Below are positions 1 to 10,717 of a stretch of 64,000 bases of DNA, one piece after another. Both the position numbers and the translations under genes were made by a program. Source of the stretch: Lelliottia amnigena (GTDB lineage: Bacteria; Pseudomonadota; Gammaproteobacteria; Enterobacterales; Enterobacteriaceae); NCBI GenBank assembly GCA_900635465.1, contig LR134135.1, positions 4,092,001 to 4,156,000 of the forward strand. Reading direction: 5' to 3'. Under the pieces are notes generated by a model. That model was not told the origin of the DNA. It did no database searches and was given only the letters and a program-made list of their open reading frames with translations. Each line of letters begins with the position of its first letter. Position 1 is the first letter of the stretch.

Positions 1-663
1 AATCAGCAGCGGCCACAGATACTGGTTCCAGCCGTAGATAAAGGTGATCACGAACAGCGCCGCAAGGTTGGTTTTGGAGAGCGGCAGCACGATGTCACGG
101 AAAAAGCGCATCGGTGACGCACCGTCGATTCGCGCCGCTTCAATCAGCTCGTCCGGCAACGTCATAAAGAACTGGCGGAACAAAAACGTCGCCGTTGCTG
201 ACGCCATCAGCGGCAGCGTTAGACCCGCGTAACTGTCGAGCATTTTCAGGTTGGCGATCACTTCGACCGTCGGGAAAATACGCACTTCAACCGGCAGCAT
301 CAGGGTGATAAAAATCATCCAGAAGAACAGGTTGCGCAGCGGAAAACGGAACCAAACGATGGCGAACGCAGAGAGCATCGACACCACAATTTTGCCGACC
401 GTGATGCCGAACGCCATGATGAAGCTGTTCAGCATCATCAGCCAGAACGGCGCGCTATTCGCGCCCACGCCCTGCGTCCAGATGGTCGCCATGTTTTCAA
501 AAAGATGACCACCGGGGATCAGCGTCATCGGCGTTTCAAACACGGCTTTAGTGTCCAACGTGGCGGCCACAAAGGCGATGTACAGCGGGAAGAGGATGAC
601 GATAATCCCCAGAATCAGCATGGTGTGGCTGAAAATCGTCAGCCCCGGACGGTTCTCAATCAT
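1..663 (-). CDS. ugpE: Glycerol-3-phosphate ABC importer, inner-membrane permease UgpE (3' end outside window)
   Basis: UgpE pairs with UgpA to form the membrane channel of the sn-glycerol-3-phosphate (and glycerophosphodiester) importer. Reading the minus strand from the ATG at 661-663 gives a protein that starts [18 protein letters not shown] and follows E. coli UgpE closely as far as the window edge. It includes the ABC-permease coupling (EAA) loop, [14 protein letters not shown], about 60 residues before the cut. The start overlaps the ugpA stop as ATGA, so the two genes are translationally coupled. The C-terminal part, roughly 60 residues, lies outside the window. No defect is visible in the part present. 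Confidence 0.95.
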   Translation of the reverse strand, partial: MIENRPGLTIFSHTMLILGIIVILFPLYIAFVAATLDTKAVFETPMTLIPGGHLFENMATIWTQGVGANSAPFWLMMLNSFIMAFGITVGKIVVSMLSAFAIVWFRFPLRNLFFWMIFITLMLPVEVRIFPTVEVIANLKMLDSYAGLTLPLMASATATFLFRQFFMTLPDELIEAARIDGASPMRFFRDIVLPLSKTNLAALFVITFIYGWNQYLWPLLI

Positions 664-1547
664 TGGTAGCGCACCTTACTTTCGACATAGCGGAACTGAA
701 CCACCGTCAGCACAATCACCAGCAGCATCAGCACCACCGACTGGGCAGCAGACGCAGAGAGATCCAGACCCGCAAACCCTTCGCGGTAAATTTTATAAAT
801 CAAGGTCGTCGTGGCCTGCACCGGCCCACCGGCGGTGGCGGCGTCGATCACCGGGAAGGTATCGAAGAAGGCGTAGACCAGGTTGACCACCAGCAGGAAA
901 AAACTCACCGGGGCGATCAGCGGCAGTGCCAGCTTAAAGAAGCGACGGATCGGGCCTGCGCCGTCAATTGCGGCGGCTTCAACCAGCGATCGCGGAATGG
1001 ATTGCAGCGCGGCAAAGAAGAATAAGAAGTTGTAGCTGATCTGCTTCCAGACCGAGGCGAAAACCACCAGAAACATCGCCTGGCCGCTGTTTTGCGCATG
1101 GTTCCAGTCGTATCCCATCTCACCGAGGAAATGGGTTATTAATCCGCGTCCTGGGTTAAACAGGAAAATCCACAGCACGGCGGCAACGGCAGGCGCAACG
1201 GCGTACGGCAGCAGCATTAGCGTTTGATAAATACGACTGCCGCGCACCACGTAATCCACCAGGGCGGCGAAGAACAGCGAGGCCAGGAGACCACTGACGG
1301 TCACCATGGTGCTGAATTTTATCGTCGTCCAGAAGGAATCGATGTAGTAGCTGTCGTGCCACAACGCAGCGAAGTTATCCAGACCCACGAACTGGCTGGA
1401 CAAACCGAAAGGATCGACACTTTGTACCGAGTACCACAGCGCTTCGCCGGCAGGCCAGATAAAGAAGATGACGGTGATAATCAGCTGCGGGGCGACCAGC
1501 AGATACGGCAGCCAGCGCGAACGGAACACCGGACGGGATGATGACAT
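660..1547 (-). CDS. ugpA: Glycerol-3-phosphate ABC importer, inner-membrane permease UgpA
   Basis: First membrane permease of the Ugp importer, 295 residues, the same length as E. coli UgpA and nearly identical to it throughout. The N-terminus [16 protein letters not shown] is followed by several hydrophobic helices and the ABC-permease coupling loop [16 protein letters not shown] near residue 200. It lies downstream of ugpB, separated by a REP element, and overlaps ugpE by four bases, which fits the operon ugpB-ugpA-ugpE. The ATPase gene ugpC would lie to the left of the window. Expression should depend on PhoB through the boxes in front of ugpB. Confidence 0.97.
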   Translation of the reverse strand: MSSSRPVFRSRWLPYLLVAPQLIITVIFFIWPAGEALWYSVQSVDPFGLSSQFVGLDNFAALWHDSYYIDSFWTTIKFSTMVTVSGLLASLFFAALVDYVVRGSRIYQTLMLLPYAVAPAVAAVLWIFLFNPGRGLITHFLGEMGYDWNHAQNSGQAMFLVVFASVWKQISYNFLFFFAALQSIPRSLVEAAAIDGAGPIRRFFKLALPLIAPVSFFLLVVNLVYAFFDTFPVIDAATAGGPVQATTTLIYKIYREGFAGLDLSASAAQSVVLMLLVIVLTVVQFRYVESKVRYQ

Positions 1548-1569
1548 AAAGGGACTCTTTTCCAGAAAA

Positions 1570-1702
1570 CGCCGGGTGGCAGCGTCGCCTTACCCGGCCT
1601 ACAAGGTACATTTTCTCCCTCTCCCAGTGGGAGAGGGTTTAGTGAGGGCATCAGCTCGCACTAAACCTGTAGACCGGATAAGCGCAGCGCCATCCGGCAA
1701 AA
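1570..1702. repeat. REP/BIME element with an additional palindrome
   Basis: Two REP-type sequences lie in opposite orientation at 1571-1602 (gccgggtggc...cccggcctac) and about 1669-1700 (tagaccggataagcg...ccatccggca). Between them, at 1617-1637, is the perfect palindrome ccctctcccagtgggagag plus flanking gg, followed by the gtgagggcatc motif that recurs elsewhere in the window. The unit fills the ugpB-ugpA gap. Such BIMEs usually stabilise upstream mRNA or attenuate downstream expression, which would help the binding protein be made in excess over the permeases. Confidence 0.8.
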
Positions 1703-1705
1703 GCA

Positions 1706-3022
1706 TTAAGACTTCGTTGACTGCTCAAAGCGACGCAGCAGCAGATTTCCGCGCTCTACCGCAGAATCCAGCGCCTGCTGAGGGGTTTTCTTACCGGTCC
1801 ACACGCTTTCCAGCTCCTCATCCACGATGGTACGAATCTGCGGCATATTGCCCAGACGCAGGCCTTTCGTGAACGGCAACGGCGGCTTGTTCATCATCTG
1901 ACGCGTGGCAATATCAGCGCCTGGGTTTTTCTCATAGAAACCCTGCTCGCGAGTCAGATCGTACGCGGCTTTGGTAATAGGCAGATAACCGGTTTTCTGG
2001 TGCCATTCAGCCGCGTTTTCAGGTTTTGCCAGGAAGTCGAGGAACTCCGCGACGCCTTTGTAGGTGCCCTTGTCTTTGCCCTGCATCACCCACAGGCTCG
2101 CCCCGCCGATGATGGCGTTCTGCGGCGCGCCTTTCACGTCTGCGTCGTACGGCATCATGCCCACGCCGTAGTTGAATTTAGCGTAGTGACGGATGTCCGC
2201 CAGCGAGCCGGAAGAGGCGGTCGTGATCGCGCAATCGCCGTTGTAGAACTTCTCGGTTGATTCGTCTTTACGCCCGAAATAGCTGAAATCGCCCTTCTTA
2301 TTCAGGGCTTCCAGCAGCGCGATATGTTTGACCTGCTCTGGCTTATTGAACTCCAGAACCGCATCAGTGCCGTCGAAACCGTTATTTTTGGTCGCCACGG
2401 GCAGACCATGCCAGGCGCTGAAGTTCTCGATCTGGATCCAGCCCTGCCAGCCGCTCGCGTAGCCACACTTCATGCCTGCTGCTTTCAGCTTCGCGGTGTA
2501 GTCCGCCAGGTCCTGCCAGGTTTTCGGCGGCTGATCCGGGTTTAAACCGGCTTTCTTGAAGGCGTCTTTGTTGTAATACAGCACCGGCGTGGAGCTGTTA
2601 AACGGCTGAGACAGCAGGTGGCCGGTTTTGGAATCGGTGTAGTAACCGGAAACGGTCGGCACGAACTGAGATTCGTCAAAGTTGATGCCCGCATCTTTGA
2701 ACACTTCGTACACCGGTTTGATGGCTTTGGACGCCATCATGGTCGCGGTGCCGACTTCGTAAACCTGGAGCAACGCCGGAGCATTGCCGGTACGGAACGC
2801 CGCGATACCTGCGCTCAGGCTCTGCTCGTAGTTGCCTTTGTACACCGGCACAATTTTGTAATCCGGGTGGGTGTCGTTGAAACGCTGCGCCAGGGAGTCA
2901 ACTTCTTTACCCAGTTCCCCTTCCATGGAATGCCAGAACGGAATGGACGTGACAGCCATTGCGTTCGTCGCAAAAGCCAGACCGATTGCCAGACCCAAAG
3001 CTGTGTGTCGTAACGATGTCAT
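1706..3022 (-). CDS. ugpB: Periplasmic glycerol-3-phosphate-binding protein UgpB
   Basis: Periplasmic solute-binding protein that delivers sn-glycerol-3-phosphate to UgpAEC. With the start at 3022 the protein has 438 residues, the same length as E. coli UgpB, and begins [17 protein letters not shown], a signal peptide ending near [14 protein letters not shown] purine-rich GAGAG lies about 7 bases before this ATG. An in-frame ATG exists at 3028, and the frame is open further upstream to 3085, but those would add residues in front of the signal peptide. Family hallmarks such as [20 protein letters not shown] and [15 protein letters not shown] are present. First gene of the ugp operon. Confidence 0.96.
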   Translation of the reverse strand: MTSLRHTALGLAIGLAFATNAMAVTSIPFWHSMEGELGKEVDSLAQRFNDTHPDYKIVPVYKGNYEQSLSAGIAAFRTGNAPALLQVYEVGTATMMASKAIKPVYEVFKDAGINFDESQFVPTVSGYYTDSKTGHLLSQPFNSSTPVLYYNKDAFKKAGLNPDQPPKTWQDLADYTAKLKAAGMKCGYASGWQGWIQIENFSAWHGLPVATKNNGFDGTDAVLEFNKPEQVKHIALLEALNKKGDFSYFGRKDESTEKFYNGDCAITTASSGSLADIRHYAKFNYGVGMMPYDADVKGAPQNAIIGGASLWVMQGKDKGTYKGVAEFLDFLAKPENAAEWHQKTGYLPITKAAYDLTREQGFYEKNPGADIATRQMMNKPPLPFTKGLRLGNMPQIRTIVDEELESVWTGKKTPQQALDSAVERGNLLLRRFEQSTKS

Positions 3023-3096
3023 TGTCATCTCTCTTTTTTGTGCCGGATGCGCGATATCACGCGTTTTATGCTCGCGAGGTAACATGACATGTTCGA

Positions 3097-3136
3097 ATGA
3101 CAGAAAAATAACTGTTTAATTACAAATAAGTGACAA
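3097..3136 (-). promoter_or_regulatory. Tandem Pho boxes upstream of ugpB
   Basis: On the minus strand four heptamers recur every 11 bases: TTGTCAC (3136-3130), TTGTAAT (3125-3119), CAGTTAT (3114-3108) and CTGTCAT (3103-3097), each followed by a 4-base AT-rich spacer in all but the last. This is the layout of two adjacent PhoB boxes (consensus CTGTCAT-N4-CTGTCAT). PhoB control of ugp is established in E. coli, and the position about 75-115 bases before the ugpB start fits. Confidence 0.8.
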
Positions 3137-3195
3137 CCAGGAGGCAGCGGGATGATGGTACGGTGAAGGTAATATGGCGGGAATAATAATGTTGT

Positions 3196-3463
3196 GCGGC
3201 CAGATGCCCTCACCCCGGCCCTCTCCCACAGGGAGAGGGAGAAAGCACTAAAAAAGGCAACGTGCGTTGCCTTTTGCTTTGAGCGGATGCGGCCAGATGC
3301 CCTCACCCCGGCCCTCTCCCACGGGAGAGGGAGAACGCACTAAAAAAGCAACGTGCGTTGCTTTTTGCTTTGAGCGGATGCGGCCTGATGCCCTCAACTC
3401 AGCCCTCTCCGCAGGAGAAGGGGAAAACATTAAAAAGGCAACATACGTTGCCTTTTGTTTTTA
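3196..3463. repeat. Three tandem ~92-bp units: REP-like palindrome plus terminator-like hairpin
   Basis: Units start near 3196, 3289 and 3380. Each has gcggccagatgccctcacc, then an arm-loop-arm palindrome (ccctctcccac(a)gggagaggg, degenerate in unit 3), then a second hairpin, ggcaac-gtgc-gttgcc, flanked by A and T runs. The A/T flanks make the second hairpin a plausible terminator in both directions, so the last copy could end the liv transcript right after livF. The same composite recurs at 21.1 and 31.5 kb. Confidence 0.85.
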
Positions 3464-3464
3464 C

Positions 3465-4178
3465 CTAGCCACCCAGATAAGCGCTGCGCACCGCTTCGTT
3501 CGCAAGCAGCGCATCGCCTGTGTCTTCCAGCACCACGCGGCCGTTTTCCAGCACGTAGCCGCGATCGGCGAGCTTCAGCGCCTGGTTGGCGTTTTGCTCG
3601 ACGAGGAAGATAGTCATGCCTTCTTTACGCAACTGTTCAATGGTGTCGAAAATCTGCTGGATGATGATCGGTGCAAGTCCGAGCGATGGCTCATCGAGCA
3701 GCAGCAAACGCGGCTGGCTCATCAGCGCACGACCGATCGCCAGCATCTGCTGTTCCCCGCCGGACATGGTGCCCGCACGCTGAATACGACGTTCATACAG
3801 GCGCGGGAAGAGTTCATACACCCACTTCATACGGGACTGGTATTGGTCGCGCTCAACAAAGAAGCCGCCCATTGCCAGGTTCTCTTCCACCGTCATTCGC
3901 GAGAAGACACGACGCCCTTCCGGCACAATCGCTACCGCTTCGCGCATGATTTTCGCGGTCTGCCAGTCGGTAATGTCTTTTCCATCAAAGACGATACGCC
4001 CGCTGGTGGCGCGCGGATCGCCGCACAAGGTGCCGAGCAGCGTGGTTTTACCCGCACCGTTTGCGCCAATCAGAGTGACGATTTCGCCCTGATTAATGTG
4101 CAGGCTCACGTCATGCAGCGCCTGAATTTTGCCGTAGTGGGCACTGACTTTGTCAAAAGATAACATCGCTTTTTCCAT
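3465..4178 (-). CDS. livF: Branched-chain amino-acid ABC importer, ATPase LivF
   Basis: One of the two cytoplasmic ATPases that power Leu/Ile/Val (LivJ) and Leu (LivK) uptake. The protein has 237 residues, as in E. coli. Walker A GANGAGKT is at 38-45, the ABC signature MSGGEQQ at 138-144 and Walker B LLLLDEP at 158-164. The start at 4178 (MEKAMLSFDKVSAHYG) matches the E. coli N-terminus and sits one base after the livG stop; an in-frame upstream start at 4190 would lie inside livG. Last gene of livKHMGF, followed by a terminator-bearing repeat array. Confidence 0.97.
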   Translation of the reverse strand: MEKAMLSFDKVSAHYGKIQALHDVSLHINQGEIVTLIGANGAGKTTLLGTLCGDPRATSGRIVFDGKDITDWQTAKIMREAVAIVPEGRRVFSRMTVEENLAMGGFFVERDQYQSRMKWVYELFPRLYERRIQRAGTMSGGEQQMLAIGRALMSQPRLLLLDEPSLGLAPIIIQQIFDTIEQLRKEGMTIFLVEQNANQALKLADRGYVLENGRVVLEDTGDALLANEAVRSAYLGG

Positions 4179-4179
4179 C

Positions 4180-4947
4180 TTATGCCTCACCCAAATAGGC
4201 GCGGATCACGTCCGGGTTGTGTCGAATTTCGTCCGGCGTACCGTTCGCCAGCGGCGTACCCTGGTTGACCACGTAGATACGATCGGAGATCCCCATCACC
4301 AGCTTCATATCGTGCTCAATCAGCAGGATAGTGGTGTTGTGATGGTTACGCAGCTCGACGATCAGTTCGTCCAGCTCTTTGGTCTCTTTCGGGTTCAAGC
4401 CTGCGGCGGGTTCATCCAGCATCAGAATTTCTGGCTGCGTCACCATGCAGCGGATAATCTCCAGACGACGCTGATCGCCATAGGCGAGGTTGCTCGCCTG
4501 ACGGTTAGCGTGCTGAAGCAAGCCGATACGGTCGAGCCAGGTCGCCGCACGATCCAGGGCTTCGGCCTGCGCACGACGGAAGGCAGGGGTTTTCAGTAAG
4601 CCCGAGAAAACACCGGTTTTAAGCTGCTGATGCTGTGCCACCAGCAGGTTTTCAATCACCGTCATCTCACGGAACAGACGCACGTGCTGGAAGGTCCGCA
4701 CCACGCCCATCCGCGCGATTTGCTGCCCCGGTAAGCCTTCGAGGTGCTTGTCGCCCAGCATGATGGTCCCGCCCGTTGGCTTATAAAACCCGGTCAGGCA
4801 GTTGAAAACGGTGGTTTTCCCTGCGCCGTTCGGGCCAATCAGGGAGACGATCTCTTTTGGATGCAAATCCAGCGACACGTTGTTGACCGCCAGCAGGCCG
4901 CCAAAACGCATCATCAGGCCGTTCACGGTTAATAATGGCTGACTCAT
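4180..4947 (-). CDS. livG: Branched-chain amino-acid ABC importer, ATPase LivG
   Basis: Second ATPase of the Liv importer, 255 residues as in E. coli. Walker A GPNGAGKT is at 38-45, the signature LAYGDQR at 154-160 is the variant typical of LivG-type subunits, and Walker B ends in LMLDEP at 175-180. The C-terminal [19 protein letters not shown] segment carries the switch histidine. The gene overlaps the livM stop by four bases and is followed one base later by livF, so the operon is tightly coupled. Confidence 0.97.
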   Translation of the reverse strand: MSQPLLTVNGLMMRFGGLLAVNNVSLDLHPKEIVSLIGPNGAGKTTVFNCLTGFYKPTGGTIMLGDKHLEGLPGQQIARMGVVRTFQHVRLFREMTVIENLLVAQHQQLKTGVFSGLLKTPAFRRAQAEALDRAATWLDRIGLLQHANRQASNLAYGDQRRLEIIRCMVTQPEILMLDEPAAGLNPKETKELDELIVELRNHHNTTILLIEHDMKLVMGISDRIYVVNQGTPLANGTPDEIRHNPDVIRAYLGEA

Positions 4948-6221
4948 GCCTGTTCTCCTTTCGCCTGAGCGTTTTTCAGCTTCAGCTGTGGACGGGTCAT
5001 CGGCAGCAAGCCTTGCGGACGCCAGATCATCATCAGCACCATCAAACCACCCAGCATTAACATGCTGTATTCATTAAAGTCGCGCATCAGTTCGCGGGAA
5101 ACGACCAGCAAAATCGCCGCGAGGATAACCGCAAACTGCGAGCCCATTCCGCCCAGCACGACGATCGCCAGCACGAAAGCCGACTCGGCAAAGGTGAACG
5201 ATTCCGGGCTGACGAAGCCCTGGCGCGCGGCAAACAGCGTTCCGGCAAAACCCGCAAACGCGGCGCTGATGGTGAACGCCGTCAGCTTGATGCGGGTCGG
5301 GTTCAGACCCAGTGAACGGCAGGCGATTTCGTCCTCTCGCAAGGCTTCCCACGCACGGCCCAGCGGCATCCGCAGCAGGCGGTTAATCACGAACAGCGTC
5401 ATCACGACCAGCAGCAGCGCCACCAGATAGAGCCAAATCACGCGGTCCGACGGGTCATATTTAATGCCGAAGAAGTTGCTGAACGTATCCCACCCGCCTT
5501 CGCGCGCGGTACGGCTGAACTCCAGACCGAAGAACGTCGGTTTAGGGATCTGGCTGACGCCATTCGGACCGCCGGTGATTTCGGTGTTATTCAGCAGCAG
5601 GATACGGACGATCTCCCCGAAGCCCAGCGTCACGATCGCCAGATAGTCTCCCCGCAAGCGCAGCACCGGGAAGCCCAGCAGGAAACCTGCGGCAGCGGAC
5701 ACCAGCCCCGCCAGCGGCAGACAGGTCCAGAAGCCGAGACCGTAATAGTGGTTCAGCAGCGCAAAGGTGTACGCGCCGATAGCGTAGAAACCGCCGTAGC
5801 CGAGCACCAGCAGGCCAGACAACCCCACCACCACGTTCAGGCCAAGACCCAAAATCACATAGATCATGGTCAGCGTGGCGATATCCACCGTGCCGCGCGA
5901 CACCATAAACGGCCAGGCCACCGCCGCGACCAGCAGCGCGACCAGGAACAGCTTCTGCTTAACGGACGAGCCATCAATAGCCGGTAAAACAAATTTTGGT
6001 CCGGAGACGTTTTTCAACGTTTTCTGGAATACCGGGCGCAGCAGCTGGAACAAAAAGACCACCGCGGTGCCAACAAACACCCACTGCCAGCGGATATCAG
6101 ACGCGACATCCACCACCAGTTTGGTGCCGTTAAGTTCTAACTGCACGCCCATGAAGACGCCCGCGAGAACAAAGAACATGGCGGCGGAGAGCAACGCCAT
6201 CGCAAAATGCATTGGTTTCAT
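4944..6221 (-). CDS. livM: Branched-chain amino-acid ABC importer, permease LivM
   Basis: Inner-membrane permease of the Liv importer that pairs with LivH. It has 425 residues, the length of E. coli LivM, with an N-terminal extension holding two hydrophobic segments before the permease domain. The conserved [20 protein letters not shown] stretch lies near residues 125-145 and the coupling loop [19 protein letters not shown] near 310-330. Start and stop overlap livH and livG by four bases each. Nothing irregular was seen. Confidence 0.97.
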   Translation of the reverse strand: MKPMHFAMALLSAAMFFVLAGVFMGVQLELNGTKLVVDVASDIRWQWVFVGTAVVFLFQLLRPVFQKTLKNVSGPKFVLPAIDGSSVKQKLFLVALLVAAVAWPFMVSRGTVDIATLTMIYVILGLGLNVVVGLSGLLVLGYGGFYAIGAYTFALLNHYYGLGFWTCLPLAGLVSAAAGFLLGFPVLRLRGDYLAIVTLGFGEIVRILLLNNTEITGGPNGVSQIPKPTFFGLEFSRTAREGGWDTFSNFFGIKYDPSDRVIWLYLVALLLVVMTLFVINRLLRMPLGRAWEALREDEIACRSLGLNPTRIKLTAFTISAAFAGFAGTLFAARQGFVSPESFTFAESAFVLAIVVLGGMGSQFAVILAAILLVVSRELMRDFNEYSMLMLGGLMVLMMIWRPQGLLPMTRPQLKLKNAQAKGEQA

Positions 6222-7144
6222 ACTTTTTCGACCTCCGGACGGCCCAGAATCCCGGTAGGCATCACCAGCAGCACGCCAATCAGCAGCGCAAACGACACCA
6301 CATCTTTATATTCCGTACTCAGATACGCCGAGGAGAGCGCTTCGGCCACGCCCAGAATCAGGCCGCCAATCATCGCGCCAGGAATGCTGCCGATCCCGCC
6401 CAGCACCGCTGCGGTGAAGGCTTTCATCCCGGCCATAAAGCCGATGTACGGGTTAATCACGCCGTAGAACTGGCCGAGCAGAACGCCCGCCACCGCCGCC
6501 ATCGCCGCGCCAATCACAAAGGTCAGCGCAATCACGCGGTCAGTGTTGATACCGAGCAGGCTCGCCATTTTCAGGTCTTCTGCACAGGCACGACAGGCGC
6601 GTCCCATGCGGGAATAACGGATAAAAATGGTCAGCGCCAGCATCGCCAGGAAGGTCACAATCCAGATAACCAGCTGCATGGTGGTGATAGAGGCAGAGAA
6701 GTTTTCACTTGCGCCGACAATCCACTGGCCGTTAAACAGGCTTGGCAGCGCCACGTCGCGGGAGCCTTCGGTCAGGCTGACGTAGTTTTGCAGGAATATC
6801 GACATCCCGATGGCGGAGATCAGCGCGATCAGGCGTTTGGAGCTGCGCACTGGCCGATAGGCCACGCGTTCGATGCTCCAGCCGTAGGCGCTGGCAATCA
6901 CAATCGCACCCACAAATCCGGCGGCGACCAGCAGCCAGCTGCTGTCGATGCCCATCATCATCAGCGCGGCAATGATCATAAAGGAGACATAACTGCCGAT
7001 CATGTAGACCTCGCCGTGGGCGAAGTTGATCATGCCGATAATGCCGTACACCATCGTATAACCGATGGCGATCAGCGCGTAGGTGCTTCCCAGCGTGACG
7101 CCGTTAAACATCTGCTGCAAGAAATAGAGAAACTGCTCTGACAT
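6218..7144 (-). CDS. livH: Branched-chain amino-acid ABC importer, permease LivH
   Basis: Inner-membrane permease of the Liv importer, 308 residues as in E. coli. The N-terminus [20 protein letters not shown] is characteristic, and the coupling loop [20 protein letters not shown] lies near residues 184-203. It is separated from livK by about 60 bases that contain a strong GC hairpin, so livK may be transcribed and stabilised at a higher level than livHMGF. It overlaps livM by four bases. Confidence 0.97.
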   Translation of the reverse strand: MSEQFLYFLQQMFNGVTLGSTYALIAIGYTMVYGIIGMINFAHGEVYMIGSYVSFMIIAALMMMGIDSSWLLVAAGFVGAIVIASAYGWSIERVAYRPVRSSKRLIALISAIGMSIFLQNYVSLTEGSRDVALPSLFNGQWIVGASENFSASITTMQLVIWIVTFLAMLALTIFIRYSRMGRACRACAEDLKMASLLGINTDRVIALTFVIGAAMAAVAGVLLGQFYGVINPYIGFMAGMKAFTAAVLGGIGSIPGAMIGGLILGVAEALSSAYLSTEYKDVVSFALLIGVLLVMPTGILGRPEVEKV

Positions 7145-7162
7145 AAGGAAACCTTTTTAAAT

Positions 7163-7183
7163 CCGCCCGCTGAATGCGGGCGG
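7163..7183 (-). terminator. GC-rich intercistronic hairpin between livK and livH
   Basis: The perfect stem ccgcccgc-tgaat-gcgggcgg lies in the livK-livH gap. On the minus strand it is followed by ATTTAAAAAGG rather than a clean T run. It is more likely an mRNA-stabilising or partially terminating hairpin, giving more binding protein than permease, than a full terminator. Confidence 0.5.
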
Positions 7184-7205
7184 CGGGATAACTTGTCTTC
7201 AGGCG

Positions 7206-8315
7206 TTATTTCGCGACGGTTGAGGAACCGTCGGCATGCCACTGGAAGACACCAAATTCAAATCCCTTCAGATCGCCTTTCTCATCCCAGTTCAGCGGCC
7301 CAATCACGGTATTCGCACCGTGAGCTTTTAAATCTTTGATTAAATCCAGCGGCGCTTTGCTGCCGGTGCGTTCCAGGGCGGTAGCCAGAGACTGCACGGC
7401 GGCATAGGTGATCCACACATACGGACCACTCGGATCTTTTTTCTGCGCATTGAGCGCGTCTACGATAGCTTTATTCGACGGTTCCTGGTCATAGCGTTTT
7501 GGCATCGTCACCAGCATGCCTTCGCCTGCATTCCCCGCAATATTAGACAGCGAGGCGTTACCCACCCCTTCCGGCCCCATAAACTGCGTTTTCAGACCGG
7601 TTGCCCGCGCCTGGCGCAGCATCTGGCCCATCTCCGGGTAATAACCGCCGTAGTAAACGAAGTCGATATTCTCTTTTTGCAGACGGGCCAGCAGCGCTGA
7701 GAAATCTTTCTCGCCCGCAGTGATACCGTCGAAGAAGACCACGTTAGCGCCGCCTTTTTTCAGGTTCTCTTGTACGGAACGCGCCAGGCCTTCGCCGTAT
7801 TGCTGTTTATCGTGAATGATCGCGATGCGCTGCGGTTTCACTTTTTCCAGAATGTATTTAGCCGCTGTCGGTCCCTGTGAAGAGTCCAGGCCGGCGGTAC
7901 GCATGATGTGCTGATAGCCACGCTGAGTCAGTTCCGGGTTGGTCGCACCTGGCGTTATCATCAGAATGCCTTCGTCTTCGTAGATGTCGGAAGCGGGCTG
8001 TGTGGAGGATGAGCAGAGGTGACCGATCACATACTGAATGCCATCGTTAACGATTTTGTTGGCCACGGCGACGGCTTGTTTAGGGTCACAGGCATCGTCG
8101 TATTCCACGCCGACCAGTTTGTCGCCTTTGATGCCGCCCTTGGCGTTGATGTCTTTGATTGCCTGACGCGCGCCGTTAAATTCCATATCACCCCACTGGG
8201 CAACCGGACCGGACATCGCACCCACCACGGCAATTTTAATCTCTTCCGCCATAGCTGCCTGCGAAATCGCCAGTGCAACCATTCCCGCGATAAATGCTTT
8301 CGCGTTCCTTTTCAT
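7206..8315 (-). CDS. livK: Leucine-specific periplasmic binding protein LivK
   Basis: Periplasmic leucine-binding protein for LivHMGF. Starting at 8315 the product has 369 residues, as in E. coli, and begins [18 protein letters not shown] with cleavage expected after AMA. The ligand-binding landmarks of the family are intact ([40 protein letters not shown] with the Cys pair). An open extension to 8375 would put about 20 residues in front of the signal peptide and is not used. It is about 80% identical by eye to LivJ encoded at 9.45-10.55 kb; the two are ancient paralogues. First gene of livKHMGF. Confidence 0.96.
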   Translation of the reverse strand: MKRNAKAFIAGMVALAISQAAMAEEIKIAVVGAMSGPVAQWGDMEFNGARQAIKDINAKGGIKGDKLVGVEYDDACDPKQAVAVANKIVNDGIQYVIGHLCSSSTQPASDIYEDEGILMITPGATNPELTQRGYQHIMRTAGLDSSQGPTAAKYILEKVKPQRIAIIHDKQQYGEGLARSVQENLKKGGANVVFFDGITAGEKDFSALLARLQKENIDFVYYGGYYPEMGQMLRQARATGLKTQFMGPEGVGNASLSNIAGNAGEGMLVTMPKRYDQEPSNKAIVDALNAQKKDPSGPYVWITYAAVQSLATALERTGSKAPLDLIKDLKAHGANTVIGPLNWDEKGDLKGFEFGVFQWHADGSSTVAK

Positions 8316-8738
8316 CTCTGAATCCCCATTCGTGATGTCGTGTATATATTTTGTTTTATTATGGTTAAAAAGCATTCTGTACTTTTAATGAACAACGCTA
8401 TTTTTACCAGTGCCTTTAATGGTTTAGCGCAGTTTTTTGCCAAAAACCAGACTAAAATCTCTATTTTTCAGGCGATTAAGCAAAGATAATATTCTGAAAT
8501 CAGACAGAGATAAACAAATAAAAGCGCAGTTTGCAGCATAAAATAACGGTACAAAGCGCCGAATAAATCACTACCCATTAGGTTAAAATTCTGCTTATTT
8601 TTCGATCCCTGCGTTTTATAGCTGCTCTTTTTGCTGCCAAAAAAGTAATCACCTGGAGAATGGATTTAAAAAGTGGAAGCCGCTGGTGAGATAAATTGAG
8701 TACACTGCCTTACTCTTTTTGATTTGGACAAGCAGCTA
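8316..8738. other. Divergent livK / panM promoter region
   Basis: This is 423 bases without a gene, AT-rich compared with its flanks, between the divergent livK and panM starts. It should hold the livK promoter and, in E. coli, leucine/Lrp-dependent control sites. I could not assign a specific operator with confidence. A GGGGATT stretch just before the livK ATG is its likely ribosome-binding site. Confidence 0.5.
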
Positions 8739-9122
8739 ATGAAACTGACTATCCTTCGTCTGGTGTCCTTTAGCGACCAGGATCTTATCGACCTGGGCAA
8801 AATCTGGCCGGAATATTCCCCCTCTTCGCTCGCTGTTGATGAACATCATCGTATCTACGCCGCCCGTTTTAACGAACGCTTGCTGGGCGCAGTGCGCGTC
8901 ACGCTGAGCGGTACGCGAGGCGCGCTGGATTCTCTGCGCGTGCGGGATGTCACACGACGTCGTGGCGTGGGGCAATATTTGGTCGAAGAAGTGATTCGCC
9001 ATCATCCAGACGTGACGTCCTGGTGGATGGCCGATGTCGGCGTCGAAGACCGCAATACAATGGCGGCGTTTATGCAGGCGCTGGGATTTGTGGATGTGGA
9101 GATGGGATGGGAAAAGCGGTAA
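8739..9122 (+). CDS. panM: PanD maturation/regulatory acetyltransferase-fold protein PanM (YhhK)
   Basis: PanM is a GNAT-fold protein that triggers autocleavage of pro-PanD (aspartate decarboxylase) and acts as a CoA-sensing brake on pantothenate synthesis. The start at 8739 gives 127 residues, as in E. coli, beginning MKLTILRLVSFSDQDLIDLG; a frame extension to 8724 has no ribosome site. The acetyl-CoA loop appears as RDVTRRRGVGQYLVEEV near residues 68-84. It sits alone on the plus strand between two minus-strand liv units, as in E. coli. Confidence 0.94.
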   Translation: MKLTILRLVSFSDQDLIDLGKIWPEYSPSSLAVDEHHRIYAARFNERLLGAVRVTLSGTRGALDSLRVRDVTRRRGVGQYLVEEVIRHHPDVTSWWMADVGVEDRNTMAAFMQALGFVDVEMGWEKR

Positions 9123-9131
9123 GTTTTTTGC

Positions 9132-9260
9132 GGTCTGATGCCCTCACCCCGGCCCTCTCCCACGGGAGAAGGAGCAAAAACCGCACCGCGCACTTCCCCT
9201 GTCCCACGCGGAGAGGAAGACAAAACCGTATCGCGCAATTCCTCTCTCCCGCGGGGAGAA
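9132..9260. repeat. Degenerate REP-like palindromes between panM and livJ
   Basis: One good copy, tgatgccctcacc...ccctctcccacgggagaagg (about 9137-9173), is followed by two decayed copies, cctgtcccacgcggagagg and cctctctcccgcggggagaa. They belong to the same family as the arrays at 3.2, 21.1 and 31.5 kb. No credible gene is encoded here; the open frames crossing it are repeat artefacts. Confidence 0.7.
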
Positions 9261-9369
9261 GGCGGTATGAGCAAGAACGACGTTGCCGTTTGCACAGCAG
9301 ACACGCAACAACGCATCTCAGACCTTTTCACGACAATGTCGCGTGCAGGCAGGTGGCAAGTGATGAAAA

Positions 9370-9402
9370 CCCCGGAAGCTTACATCAGTAAGAGACCGGG
9401 GT
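9370..9402 (-). terminator. Putative terminator of livJ
   Basis: On the minus strand AACCCCGG...CCGGGGTTTT forms an 8-bp GC-rich stem with a 17-base loop that can itself pair (CTTACTGATGTAAG) and a TTTT tail. It lies about 50 bases beyond the livJ stop, as expected for its transcription terminator. Confidence 0.6.
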
Positions 9403-9449
9403 TGAATCACGCAGTCAACGCACCTGCGGCACGAAAGGCGACGGGAAAA

Positions 9450-10550
9450 TTATTTCGCGTCAGTCGCCGTACCGTCTGCATGCCAGGTAAAGACACCGAA
9501 CTCAAAGCCTTTCAGATCGCCCTTCTCGTCCCAGGACAGCGGCCCCATAACGGTTTCAACAGAGTTAGCTTTCAGGTATTTAGCGATTTCAGCCGGATCG
9601 GCTGACTGGTTCAGACCCGCCTGCAGAGACTGCAGCGCAGCGTAGGTAGTCCAGACGAACGCGCCGCTCGGATCTTGTTTCTTGGCTTTGATCGCGTCTA
9701 CGATAGGTTTGTTTGCCGGAACCTGATCGTAGTTCTTCGGTTTGGTCACTAACATGCCTTCTGCGGATTCGCCGGCGATATTAGACAGCGAAACGTTCGC
9801 CACGCCTTCTGGGCCCATGAAGTGGGTTTTCAGGCCAGCGGCACGCGCCTGACGCAGAATCTGACCCATTTCCGGGTGATAACCACCGTAGTAAACGAAA
9901 TCGATGTTCTCTTTCTTCAGACGCGCTACCAGCGTGGAGAAGTCTTTCTCCCCGGCGGTGATGCCATCAAAGAACACCACGTTAGCATTGGCTTTCTTCA
10001 GGTTATCCTGCACGGAACGCGCCAGGCCTTCGCCGTACTGCTGCTTATCATGGATGATCGCGATGCGCTTCGGCTTCACGTTCTCCACGATGTATTTTGC
10101 CGCCGTTGGGCCCTGATCGGAGTCCAGACCGGTGGTACGCATCACCATTTTATAACCGCGAGCCGTCAGCTCTGGCGCAGTGGCGGCTGGGGTGATCATC
10201 AGAATGCCTTCGTCTTCGTAGATATCAGACGCGGGCTGAGTGGAGGAAGAGCACAGGTGACCGATGACGTATTTGATCCCGTCGTTCACCACTTTGTTCG
10301 CAACCGCGACCGCTTGTTTCGGGTCACAGGCATCATCATATTTTACGATTTGCAGTTTCTCGCCTTTGATTCCGCCTTTGGCATTAATGTCTGCAACCGC
10401 TTGTTCTGCACCCGTAAATTCCTGATCGCCGTACTGCGCTACCGGACCGGACATCGCACCGACAACGGCCACTTTAATATCTGCCTGAGCCATCGTGCTA
10501 AATGCCAACGCGATACATCCTGCCAGTAACGCTTTACCCTTCATATTCAT
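9450..10550 (-). CDS. livJ: Leu/Ile/Val periplasmic binding protein LivJ
   Basis: Periplasmic binding protein for leucine, isoleucine and valine that feeds LivHMGF. The start at 10550 gives 366 residues (367 in E. coli), beginning [17 protein letters not shown], with signal cleavage after AQA. GGGGA lies 8 bases before this ATG. A second ATG two codons later, preceded by AGGA at 5 bases, could also be used and would not change the mature protein. The [20 protein letters not shown] segment with its cysteine is intact. It is a single-gene unit ending in the hairpin at 9370-9402. Confidence 0.96.
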   Translation of the reverse strand: MNMKGKALLAGCIALAFSTMAQADIKVAVVGAMSGPVAQYGDQEFTGAEQAVADINAKGGIKGEKLQIVKYDDACDPKQAVAVANKVVNDGIKYVIGHLCSSSTQPASDIYEDEGILMITPAATAPELTARGYKMVMRTTGLDSDQGPTAAKYIVENVKPKRIAIIHDKQQYGEGLARSVQDNLKKANANVVFFDGITAGEKDFSTLVARLKKENIDFVYYGGYHPEMGQILRQARAAGLKTHFMGPEGVANVSLSNIAGESAEGMLVTKPKNYDQVPANKPIVDAIKAKKQDPSGAFVWTTYAALQSLQAGLNQSADPAEIAKYLKANSVETVMGPLSWDEKGDLKGFEFGVFTWHADGTATDAK

Positions 10551-10717
10551 CCTGAGATTCCCCATTATTATGGTTATAACGATTGTTGTGATGTTGTTGT
10601 GCAGCGCTTTATTTCAATTATAGGTGTACCGTTCGCGCATTTTCAGCACACTCTGCTAAAACATACCCCATTTTTATGATTTTGGAATAGCTAATTTGAA
10701 ATGAATATATGATAAGC

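Noticed and set aside
3196..3463. Possible CRISPR array
   Set aside because: The units repeat in full, with no unique spacers between constant repeats, and each unit holds two palindromes; this is a REP-like tandem array.
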